Origin: a virus
Reading direction: 5' to 3' (one strand)
Length of the DNA: 29,160 nucleotides
IMG/VR virus record: IMGVR_UViG_3300032053_013164
Location: 1-29,160 of that record
This document shows, one piece after another, positions 23,651 through 29,160 of this stretch. Position numbers and translations under genes: made by a program. Numbering within the stretch: position 1 is the first letter of the stretch; the number at the start of each line of letters is the position of its first letter. Under the pieces are notes generated by a model. It saw only the letters and a program-made list of their open reading frames with translations, searched no databases and had not been told where the DNA came from.

Positions 23651-24765
23651 GTGGCTTCTTCCTCAATGCAAATTGCTGATTTCCAGTCTCTATCTTTCAC
23701 AAAACCGCAATCGCATGAGTAAGTCCTGTGACTTAAACTTAATTTCTGCTTATTACCACAATTAGGACAAAGTTGCGTGCTTGGAAAAAACTTACCAACC
23801 ATTATCGGCGTATGAGATTTGTGCTTCAAATCTCCAATAATCCCACCAATACCAGAAAATTGTATCTTTTTTCCATGAGTCCCAGCGTGCCAAGCATGAA
23901 TATTCTCGTCTTGAAAGCAAACATACTTATAATTTTTAACAATAGCAGAAACTAATTTGTGTCTAATATCTTTTTTCTTATTTGTAAGATGCCCGTATTC
24001 AACTTTTCTTTTTCTTTTGTCTTGTTCTTTCTTTTTAGAGGCAACTCTGTTGCCTCTCATTATTCTACGATCAAGTCTTTTAATTCTTTTGCTTGTCGGA
24101 ACTTGAAACTCTACTTTGATTCCGTTGCTAAAACTCAATTGTGTTTCACAACCAAAATCTATTCCAATACTCATATTTGGAACAACACTTGTTTCTTTAT
24201 CCACATAAGTCGTAATGTGTAAGAAGTAATCCTTGCCTTTTCTTACAAGTGTTGAGTTGGCAATATCAGCATTATCAGGAATTTGTTCAAGTCCATTAAC
24301 TCTCAACCACTTTTTCTTCATGCCTGCTAATTTAATTCTTTTACCATCAAAGTCAAGACGATAAGTTCTTTTGTATTCTCTCAATGGGACTGAATTGATT
24401 TCACTTTTGAATTTCAATCGTCCTACTTTATATCCTTGTTTCTTTCTTGATGATAGTGACTTTAGTGAGGTGAATAATCGTTCTTTTATTGCTTGCCGAT
24501 GTTGAGTTTGTAAGACATTGAATTTTCTATCCTCGTATTCGTCTTTAACTTTGACTGGCACACTTTTTAGTGTGCAATTTGCATCATTAAGATTTTCATT
24601 AGACAAGCAGTAATTGTAGAACCATTTTGCTTCTTTGAACAAACTTGATAAATGTTTATGAGCAAAATTTGATAAATGAGAACGATCTATCTTACACTCA
24701 TAAACTTTACAAGTTTGTGATTGTCGTTTAGCCCTTGTGAGGTTTCTACTTGTTAATCTATCCAC
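23530..24765 (-). CDS. tnpB: TnpB RNA-guided endonuclease (OrfB family)
   Basis: The 411-residue protein has a RuvC-like fold: SIGIDFG with D203, a zinc ribbon CPNCG...CDCG (C333, C336, C351, C353) and FVKDRDWKSA with D358/D360. The middle acidic motif reads CFQDENIHAW (about 283-292) rather than the usual (V/I)EDLN, so the catalytic Glu may be E287. The WFYNYCLSN segment near residue 48 is typical of the N-terminal part. The start is a GTG inside a perfect CACACTAT/ATAGTGTG palindrome (24763-24781). TnpB cuts DNA next to a short motif, guided by the element's right-end RNA, and promotes retention of the element. Confidence 0.93.
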   Translation of the reverse strand: MDRLTSRNLTRAKRQSQTCKVYECKIDRSHLSNFAHKHLSSLFKEAKWFYNYCLSNENLNDANCTLKSVPVKVKDEYEDRKFNVLQTQHRQAIKERLFTSLKSLSSRKKQGYKVGRLKFKSEINSVPLREYKRTYRLDFDGKRIKLAGMKKKWLRVNGLEQIPDNADIANSTLVRKGKDYFLHITTYVDKETSVVPNMSIGIDFGCETQLSFSNGIKVEFQVPTSKRIKRLDRRIMRGNRVASKKKEQDKRKRKVEYGHLTNKKKDIRHKLVSAIVKNYKYVCFQDENIHAWHAGTHGKKIQFSGIGGIIGDLKHKSHTPIMVGKFFPSTQLCPNCGNKQKLSLSHRTYSCDCGFVKDRDWKSAICIEEEATKQIPMDDRNFKTREILTSTFFETLVAINGIKVSKLKSMN

Positions 24766-24781
24766 ACTATTATATAGTGTG
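24763..24781. repeat. Perfect 8-bp palindrome over the tnpB start
   Basis: CACACTAT and ATAGTGTG with three bases between. On the minus strand it includes ACTATATAATA just before the GTG, so it may combine a promoter box and a control hairpin. Confidence 0.6.
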
Positions 24782-24830
24782 ATTAAATCATTTTTACAAA
24801 CAATTCTTAAAAATAATTATTCCCCATCGT

Positions 24831-24900
24831 GTCGGCTCTTGACCGCAAGGCAAGCCCTCGCTTCGCTCGCCCCTTTCAGGGGTTGCGGTTTGCCGCCGAC
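24831..24900 (-). repeat. Left-end structure of the IS element
   Basis: Nested stems GTCGGC/GCCGAC (24831-24836 with 24895-24900), ACCGCAA/TTGCGGT (24842-24848 with 24883-24889), a CCCCT-TTC-AGGGG hairpin (24870-24882) and a GGC(A/G)AGC arm give a branched fold. Strongly GC-rich compared with the surroundings. Confidence 0.7.
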
Positions 24901-24903
24901 ATT

Positions 24904-25007
24904 ATCACAGATTCCTTGGAAAGGGAACAGATTGTAATGCCGCCCTTTAAAGCCAACAATTCCTCTTCAGTATATTCTTTTGATTCATTTTCATTTGATT
25001 TGCTCAC
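24904..25007 (-). pseudogene. 5' part of a small gene split by the IS element
   Basis: A GTG at 25007, with AAGAGGAA about 12 bases upstream, opens a frame reading (M)SKSNENESKEYTEEELLAL, then KGGITICSLSKESV, and runs into the left end of the element. The start lies 21 bases after the stop of the GNAT-like gene. Joined to 23429-23495 it would make a 56-residue acidic protein of unknown function. Confidence 0.55.
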
Positions 25008-25027
25008 TGGGCGGTTATTCCTCTTAT

Positions 25028-25618
25028 TTAATCAAACCATTTAATATATTTTAAGTGCCATTCTGTTCCATTAAAATCTTCTGGAATGAATTGTGGAAAA
25101 GGATTGGTAACGGTTTCAATTATAATTCGCCAATCTGTATATTCTGAGACGCTTCTATATGTTTTTAGTGAAAAGTGATCTTCATTTGAATTATAAGGTT
25201 GTTTTTCCCCTGTTTTAACATTTAGCCAATACATAGGAAATCTACCACTAATAGACAGTGAACGAATGAATCCTTGTCCTGCTCTGGATTGTTCTCTACC
25301 AAACATAATAGATTTTTGTAATGAGTTTTTAAGGAAGAAAACTAATTTTTTCATTAGATTTTGTCCTCGAAACTCTGGGTTGGTATATATAATATTTAAT
25401 TCATCGAATATTTGGTTATTGATTTCCTTTGTGTTTAATTGAAGATAAGCGACTGGATTATTATTTACAGTTATTGCATAATAATTATTTTTCTTTATTA
25501 TTTTATGTTGTTCTATATCTCCTATATGGGTTGCATCTGAGAAATTAGGGAATGGCAGATCTGGCATTTCGCCATAACTCAATGTCATTTCTACGAATTC
25601 TTTGAATGATACACACAT
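25028..25618 (-). CDS. GNAT-like acetyltransferase with capsid-targeting-like N-terminus
   Basis: The 196-residue protein begins MCVSFKEFVEM, close in pattern to the T4 capsid-targeting peptide. The core AYLQLNTKEINNQIFDELNIIYTNPEFRGQNLMKKLVFFLKN matches GNAT strands 4-5 and the acetyl-CoA loop (FRGQNLMKKL in place of R/QxxGxG/A). The last third is not recognised. It has no ribosome binding site; a TACTATATA box ends five bases before the ATG. Substrate unknown. Confidence 0.65.
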   Translation of the reverse strand: MCVSFKEFVEMTLSYGEMPDLPFPNFSDATHIGDIEQHKIIKKNNYYAITVNNNPVAYLQLNTKEINNQIFDELNIIYTNPEFRGQNLMKKLVFFLKNSLQKSIMFGREQSRAGQGFIRSLSISGRFPMYWLNVKTGEKQPYNSNEDHFSLKTYRSVSEYTDWRIIIETVTNPFPQFIPEDFNGTEWHLKYIKWFD

Positions 25619-25623
25619 AAAAA

Positions 25624-25632
25624 TATATAGTA
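25624..25632 (-). promoter_or_regulatory. TACTATATA box directly before an ATG (possible leaderless promoter)
   Basis: The minus strand reads TTACTATATATTTTTATG; TATATA begins 11 bases before the ATG at 25618 and no ribosome binding site is present. Confidence 0.45.
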
Positions 25633-25636
25633 ATGA

Positions 25637-26545
25637 TTATATTTGAACTTTTTCTTCTGCTTTTAATAATTCTTTTAATTCTTGAATTAGGTTCCAAACT
25701 CTTTGTTGGAATTTTCTGAATAAAGTGGGTTTAGTTCGCCATGCTTTTAGAGTAAGTGGTCGCAAAAACATAATATTATCATCGTTATTTTTAAGCCAAT
25801 TAGTTAGGCGATCAATTATTTTTTGTTTTTCTTTTGAGGTTTGAAAATTTGATTTTACATTATGGTAAAAATGTGAACCTATGGCATCGAATTCCGATAA
25901 TTCCTTAACATACGTTGTGAATTCAGAATCTGAAAATGCAAGAGTTGGTTTTTTAGTTAATTCTTTATATTTATCGGTAGGACCTTTCCATGTTTTGCTC
26001 AATAATTTTTTATCTATTACATGTGAAATTTCGTGTTGAATTTGATTGCTAATTTCTGTGATATTTAAATTTCCTTTGCCATCGGTATCTCCATATGGGA
26101 TATTTATGCTATTTTTATCTTCGTCATAATAGGCATTTTCAAACTTCCCAATATAAACTTGTATTTTTTTGCTAATGACTGTAATAACTCCCAATCTGAA
26201 TTTTGATATAAAATTTTTAAATTCCGAAACTTTTTTGAAATTTATGTTATCCATTAGTTGGCGAAATGATGCAATTGTTTTTTCTGGTATTGTGGCAAAT
26301 CTACTTTCTAGCCAAGTTTTTATATAATATGGGGTGATGACACAACTTGCAGCACAACTCTCCAGTGAATTATATTTAGGATCTAGTTCTAATTCATCAG
26401 TTGATTCTTGTTCTGCTGATAAACAATTTTCATAAAAATTTTCTGCTTTGTATTGCCATCCACATTTACATGTTGGCTTATCTCTAAATCGCTCCGAGAC
26501 AACAAAGGTGTGAGAGCATTTTGGGCATTTAATGGTTAGTTTCAT
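25637..26545 (-). CDS. Zinc-ribbon plus HExxH metallopeptidase-like protein
   Basis: The 302-residue protein has an N-terminal zinc ribbon (C7, C10, C26, C28; CPKC...CKCG), a linker with a second Cys pair (C64, C68), then IKTWLESRF at about 75-83, which matches the start of the paralogue at 22408-23073. HEISH is at 171-175 and the possible third zinc ligand is Glu218 in LSEFDAIG. The C-terminus (LFRKFQQRVWNLI) again matches the paralogue. The zinc ribbon therefore looks like a later addition in front of a capsid-targeting-like motif. No ribosome binding site; TACTCTATATAA lies close to the ATG. Confidence 0.72.
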   Translation of the reverse strand: MKLTIKCPKCSHTFVVSERFRDKPTCKCGWQYKAENFYENCLSAEQESTDELELDPKYNSLESCAASCVITPYYIKTWLESRFATIPEKTIASFRQLMDNINFKKVSEFKNFISKFRLGVITVISKKIQVYIGKFENAYYDEDKNSINIPYGDTDGKGNLNITEISNQIQHEISHVIDKKLLSKTWKGPTDKYKELTKKPTLAFSDSEFTTYVKELSEFDAIGSHFYHNVKSNFQTSKEKQKIIDRLTNWLKNNDDNIMFLRPLTLKAWRTKPTLFRKFQQRVWNLIQELKELLKAEEKVQI

Positions 26546-26549
26546 TAAA

Positions 26550-26561
26550 TTATATAGAGTA
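26550..26561 (-). promoter_or_regulatory. TACTCTATATAA box directly before an ATG (possible leaderless promoter)
   Basis: The minus strand reads TTTTTACTCTATATAATTTAATG, with TATATA 11 bases before the ATG at 26545. The same TTACTCTATATAA precedes the zinc-ribbon relic near 27475. Confidence 0.5.
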
Positions 26562-26567
26562 AAAACT

Positions 26568-26576
26568 TATATATAA
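26568..26576 (+). promoter_or_regulatory. TATATATAA box directly before an ATG (possible leaderless promoter)
   Basis: AACTTATATATAACTCCATGG puts TATATA 13 bases before the ATG at 26581, without a ribosome binding site. It is back to back with the minus-strand box at 26550, both within 35 bases. Confidence 0.45.
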
Positions 26577-26580
26577 CTCC

Positions 26581-26775
26581 ATGGCTTTTCGTCATTGGTT
26601 AGAAAGTAATGATTACAGGGGTCTTCATGAGGCTCCTTTATATGATCTTTCTGTAACCTATCCTGAAGATATTTATGGTCCGAATGGAGCAAGATATTAT
26701 GGACATTTTGGTGGAGACGATGCTATGGATCGTGGTTCTATAGCAACACTTCTTGATTTAGGTGACTTTGGGTGA
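26581..26775 (+). CDS. Small protein with capsid-targeting-like N-terminus, possibly truncated
   Basis: The 64-residue product begins MAFRHWLESNDYRGLHEAPLYD and continues SVTYPEDIYGPNGARYYGHFGGDDAMDRG. The N-terminus matches the FxxWLE motif of other products here. Its last 79 bases overlap the 3' end of the methyltransferase gene on the opposite strand, so it may be the front part of a longer gene cut when the methyltransferase arrived. Function unknown. Confidence 0.55.
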   Translation: MAFRHWLESNDYRGLHEAPLYDLSVTYPEDIYGPNGARYYGHFGGDDAMDRGSIATLLDLGDFG

Positions 26776-27302
26776 ATTAGAAAAACACGTAGACCATTTT
26801 TCCACTGCGCTTTTAGATTATCATCCAGTTGCTTACCTTCCATGATTACTTCATGGAATTCATAATTATTCTTGTCTATAGAAGCAATAATTTCATTGCG
26901 TCTGTTCATGTCAATAACATCCTCAAGAACAGCAGTTCCATTTGGTTTTAATAATTTTAGATAATTTTGAAGAAAGAATTTTTGATGCTCTACTGAATGG
27001 CTGCCATCGTCAATAATTAAGTCATATCCAACTGGACTAATATCCATGAAATACTTTACAGTGCTTTCTGTGTATGCATTTCGTATATGTAAAGAGATCC
27101 TAGAATTTTCAACATCTAGTGGCACATGATTGATGTCTACCCCATCTATCTTTGCATTTGGGAACATTTTTTCCCATTCTTGTAATGAATATCCAAATGC
27201 CACACCTATTTCTAGCACTCTTAAAATACGATCAGAAATTGGTCCAAAAACAGGACTATAAATCTCCTTGAAATACCCCAAAGCAAATTTGTCAGTTGTC
27301 AT
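26697..27302 (-). CDS. SAM-dependent methyltransferase
   Basis: The 201-residue protein has VLEIGVAFGYSLQEW (SAM loop, about 29-43), IDGVDINHVP (acidic strand 2 end) and YDLIIDDGSHSVEHQKFFLQNY, typical of the methyltransferase group found with polyketide or sugar O-methylation (DDGSHS-type). The final 25 residues (SPKSRSVAIEPRSIASSPPKCP) lie over the convergent gene and look like an extension. The ATG is preceded only by AAAAAA, with no clear ribosome binding site. Confidence 0.8.
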   Translation of the reverse strand: MTTDKFALGYFKEIYSPVFGPISDRILRVLEIGVAFGYSLQEWEKMFPNAKIDGVDINHVPLDVENSRISLHIRNAYTESTVKYFMDISPVGYDLIIDDGSHSVEHQKFFLQNYLKLLKPNGTAVLEDVIDMNRRNEIIASIDKNNYEFHEVIMEGKQLDDNLKAQWKNGLRVFLIHPKSPKSRSVAIEPRSIASSPPKCP

Positions 27303-27342
27303 TTTTTTACCGCATTTCCCATAAAGTTAACAAATATTGTTA

Positions 27343-27474
27343 TTAATTTCCAAATGAGGACATTTCTCCTGAGCTATTTTCTGCTTTTTAGCCTGTGAAC
27401 TGGCAGGTGGTTTTACTTTCATAGCTTTCAGAGATTTCAAAAACATTGGAGCAAACAGGGCATTCTATGGTTTT
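27343..27474 (-). pseudogene. Relic of a zinc-ribbon gene start, paralogous to the protein at 25637-26545
   Basis: The minus strand encodes KTIECPVCSNVFEISESYES then KTTCQFTG, a stop, then KAEN in the same frame. The intact gene has LTIKCPKCSHTFVVSERFRD then KPTCKCGWQYKAEN. The start codon is lost (TATAAAACC where the parent has ATGAAACTAACC), the second Cys pair is broken and a stop interrupts the frame. The upstream TTACTCTATATAA is also conserved (27475-27487 on plus coordinates). Confidence 0.75.
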
Positions 27475-27552
27475 ATATAGAGTAATCTTGCTTTTTTTCC
27501 CACATTTTGCTACAGTTCAAGTGAGTTTTTTCACTAATTGGGGAGTCTAAAA

Positions 27553-27981
27553 ATGACGAACAAAAAAAAGATTGGGGAAATGTCTGAAGTTGAGTTGTAT
27601 TTTCTTATTGACGGTATTGGTGGTTTCATCTGGCAAATGAATCATGATATGGCTGATGGTAGAATTCCACAAAAAAATCACCAGGTGATTGATGATGATA
27701 TAGAGAAGATGCGGCAAACCCAATTGGAGGCAATTCGAGAATTATCCAGAATTGGGATTACTCAGCCTCTTGATGAGCAAGGTCGAGGTACACCAGAATA
27801 CTGGACTTGGTATCGGACGTGGAGTGCTTGGCACAAAAATAAGATTACTAGTGAAGAATGGAATGTTTTAAATCGACATATGAGTCATGGTTTGACAGCG
27901 GAGGAAATCGAGGAGTGTAAGTGTAGGGCTTTTGATTTGCTGTTACCTGAACATTGTGACACATTATTTTCGCACAAATGA
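27553..27981 (+). CDS. Hypothetical protein, 142 residues
   Basis: GGGGAG (27540-27545) lies seven bases before the ATG at 27553, so this start is preferred over an in-frame TTG at 27538. The product is acidic and mainly helical, with ELYFLIDGIGGFIWQMNHDM near the start and a Trp-rich part (YWTWYRTWSAWHKN). No family recognised. It faces away from the zinc-ribbon relic. Confidence 0.6.
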   Translation: MTNKKKIGEMSEVELYFLIDGIGGFIWQMNHDMADGRIPQKNHQVIDDDIEKMRQTQLEAIRELSRIGITQPLDEQGRGTPEYWTWYRTWSAWHKNKITSEEWNVLNRHMSHGLTAEEIEECKCRAFDLLLPEHCDTLFSHK

Positions 27982-28145
27982 GAATTTTTAACAATAATTC
28001 TATTTCTACGCCTTGGTTTAATGGACTTTACATGGACAGGGTCTAAATCTTGGTCTAGGTGGTGGCCTTTATGTTTAAGTGGGCACCAGTTTTACTCTAG
28101 ATCTTGGTCTTTAACTTATTTTCGTTCTTTTAACGGACACGGGGA

Positions 28146-28152
28146 TATATAG
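28146..28152 (+). promoter_or_regulatory. TATATAG promoter-like box before the tandem small genes
   Basis: ACGGGGATATATAGTATTG lies 31 bases before the ATG at 28177, with AAAAGGAG as ribosome binding site in between. It is nearly the same as the box at 17848. The 195 bases before this gene otherwise hold only a repeated ATCTTGGTCT (about 28048 and 28101). Confidence 0.5.
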
Positions 28153-28176
28153 TATTGCATCGGAAAAGGAGTAATT

Positions 28177-28461
28177 ATGAGATTTTTAGTAGTTTTAAAT
28201 GAGGCAGCAAAGAAAGCAGTAGCCGATGGCACAATTAGCAGCGAAGATTTGAATGTGCTTCGACGTGCCAGATTCCATCCGTTTATGATGGCTATTATAA
28301 AGAAACAGATTGCGGAAGAAGCAGTAATGTCTGGTGTGTTACCAGTAAGTGCTCTTGGTAGTATGGATGATGTTGATTGGGAAAAGGTATTAAATCTAAC
28401 GACAGAAATTATTCCATTGGTTATACAACTTATCAACGAACTTTGGCCATTATTTACTTAA
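28177..28461 (+). CDS. Small protein, first of a tandem paralogous pair
   Basis: The 94-residue protein has an N-terminal helical DG-T/K-I-x-x-(E/D)-D-L segment (ADGTISSEDLNVLRRARFHPFMMAIIKKQIAEEAVM) and a hydrophobic end (LTTEIIPLVIQLINELWPLF), which could be a membrane-associated helix. AAAAGGAG precedes the ATG. Unknown function; the sister gene starts 17 bases after its stop. Confidence 0.7.
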   Translation: MRFLVVLNEAAKKAVADGTISSEDLNVLRRARFHPFMMAIIKKQIAEEAVMSGVLPVSALGSMDDVDWEKVLNLTTEIIPLVIQLINELWPLFT

Positions 28462-28477
28462 ATGAAGGAGAAATTTT

Positions 28478-28762
28478 ATGAAGAGATTATTTGCACAGGT
28501 TCTTAATGATGCTGCTAATAAAGCATTAGAGGATGGCAAGATCACAAAGGATGATCTACTATTTATTCGACGTGCTAGATTTCATCCATTTGTGATGCAA
28601 GTTATAAAGAAGCGCATTACAGAAGAAGCGGTTATGGTTAATGCAGTTGGTGCAGTCAACATCTCTATTGAAGATATTGACTGGCAGACATTATTTGATT
28701 TTACTGTGGAGATTATGCCGCTTATTATAGAACTTGTTAAATTTGTTTTTCAGCTTATTTGA
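28478..28762 (+). CDS. Small protein, second of a tandem paralogous pair
   Basis: The 94-residue protein shares the pattern AxxKAxxDGxIxxxDLxxxRRARFHPFxMxxIKKxIxEEAVM and a hydrophobic C-terminus (DFTVEIMPLIIELVKFVFQLI) with its neighbour. GAAGGAG precedes the ATG. The pair clearly arose by gene duplication and has since diverged widely, so both copies are probably kept for use. Confidence 0.7.
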   Translation: MKRLFAQVLNDAANKALEDGKITKDDLLFIRRARFHPFVMQVIKKRITEEAVMVNAVGAVNISIEDIDWQTLFDFTVEIMPLIIELVKFVFQLI

Positions 28763-28765
28763 TTT

Positions 28766-29020
28766 ATGGGAACGAATAAATTAAACCTGGTAACTGCATT
28801 ATTGCAGGCATGTTTAATCCTTGATAGGATGTCTTTTGCTCAACGGGATTTACGTGATGGAACGCAAGCAATAGAATGTTTACCCACACCATTTAGTAAT
28901 GAAATATCGGAGAGGATAAGCAATCTGGTTTCTGAGTTGAATGTAGCAATCAGATCCATTTTGGACAAGGAACGGATTGAAATGCAGGAAGAAGCATCTA
29001 AATTATTGGAAGAGAAGTAA
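28766..29020 (+). CDS. Hypothetical helical protein, 84 residues
   Basis: The product is mostly helical and ends in a charged coiled-coil-like stretch (LDKERIEMQEEASKLLEEK). The ATG is three bases after the previous stop and depends on the upstream gene for translation, as no clear ribosome binding site is visible. No family recognised. Confidence 0.6.
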   Translation: MGTNKLNLVTALLQACLILDRMSFAQRDLRDGTQAIECLPTPFSNEISERISNLVSELNVAIRSILDKERIEMQEEASKLLEEK

Positions 29021-29044
29021 TGTCCCTTTAAAGGAGGGTTAGAA

Positions 29045-29160
29045 ATGAAGTCAAAATCTTGTGTTGTTTTGCTATTGCTCTTATCGCTTCTGTCTAATCA
29101 AGCCGATGGTGGTTGGTTTAGGAATCGATCTTCTGGAGTGTGTCCACATTGTTCACAACC
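29045..29160 (+). CDS. Secreted or membrane protein, start only (runs off the window)
   Basis: AAAGGAGGG lies seven to nine bases before the ATG. The first 24 residues (MKSKSCVVLLLLLSLLSNQA) form a typical signal peptide with a charged start, Leu-rich core and a possible cleavage after NQA. The mature part begins DGGWFRNRSSGVCPHCSQ, with a CPHC pair that may bind zinc or form a redox site. The frame is open to the end of the window. Confidence 0.65.
   Translation, partial: MKSKSCVVLLLLLSLLSNQADGGWFRNRSSGVCPHCSQ

Larger units (their letters stand above)
23496..24903 (-). mobile_element. IS200/IS605-type element carrying only tnpB
   Basis: The element (about 1.4 kb) holds tnpB and no tnpA transposase, so it would depend on one supplied elsewhere. 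The right end is a hairpin followed by TACGTCAC, typical of this family. The left end is a larger folded structure. Both ends share the 16-base motif GGGCTTGCC(T/C)TGCGGT (24842-24857 and 23503-23518, read on minus). The outer left boundary is placed after GTGAT by analogy with TTGAT-type targets, but could be three bases further in (24900). No target duplication is seen, as expected for this family. Confidence 0.72.

Noticed and set aside
23959-24222. Plus-strand open frames inside tnpB
   Set aside because: Hydrophobic Phe/Leu-rich shadow frames opposite a clear tnpB coding sequence.

Overview
The window looks like part of the genome of a large T4-like (contractile-tail) phage. It carries an ordered prohead protease, scaffold and T4 gp23-type major capsid protein run (14.6-17.7 kb), several phage-type homing endonucleases, tightly packed and overlapping small genes, AT-rich sequence and no housekeeping or ribosomal genes. 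No tRNA, rRNA or CRISPR array was seen. The host cannot be named from this sequence.

Layout. (1) 58-4885, minus strand: a carbohydrate-type metabolic cassette with two FkbM-type methyltransferases, a transketolase split into N and C subunits, a B12-binding radical SAM protein and a thiamine-diphosphate E1-alpha-like protein. (2) 4965-9704, plus strand: a methyltransferase, a small unknown gene and four glycosyltransferases of different folds. Together these suggest the phage builds or modifies a glycan, on its own virion or on the host surface. (3) 9707-12107, minus strand: three overlapping genes, including a DnaJ-domain protein, whose N-termini resemble the T4 capsid-targeting sequence. (4) 12216-17665, plus strand: the head module, interrupted by a GIY-YIG homing endonuclease and closed by two intrinsic terminators. 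(5) 17886-22335, plus strand: three zinc-ribbon or repeat-type DNA-binding proteins with Vsr/PD-(D/E)XK-like nuclease domains, plus a 52-residue gene. (6) 22408-27981: accessory genes, including two paralogous HExxH metallopeptidase-like proteins, a GNAT-like protein, a methyltransferase and an IS200/IS605-type tnpB-only element. (7) 28177-29160: tandem small paralogues and the start of a secreted protein.

Main points for follow-up. First, a recurring TACT(C)TATATA box sits only 9-13 bases before the ATG of several genes that lack a ribosome binding site, suggesting leaderless transcripts. Second, at least six proteins share an N-terminal F-x-x-[WFY]-[LVI]-x/E motif like the T4 capsid-targeting peptide, and the same genome encodes the matching protease; this would make a DnaJ protein, metallopeptidases and an acetyltransferase candidate cargo injected with the DNA. 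Third, the tnpB element has split a 56-codon gene whose two halves rejoin in frame if the element is removed, so its predicted guide would match the empty site. Fourth, structured intergenic elements occur at 2.9 kb and 6.0 kb, the second overlapping a Shine-Dalgarno sequence.
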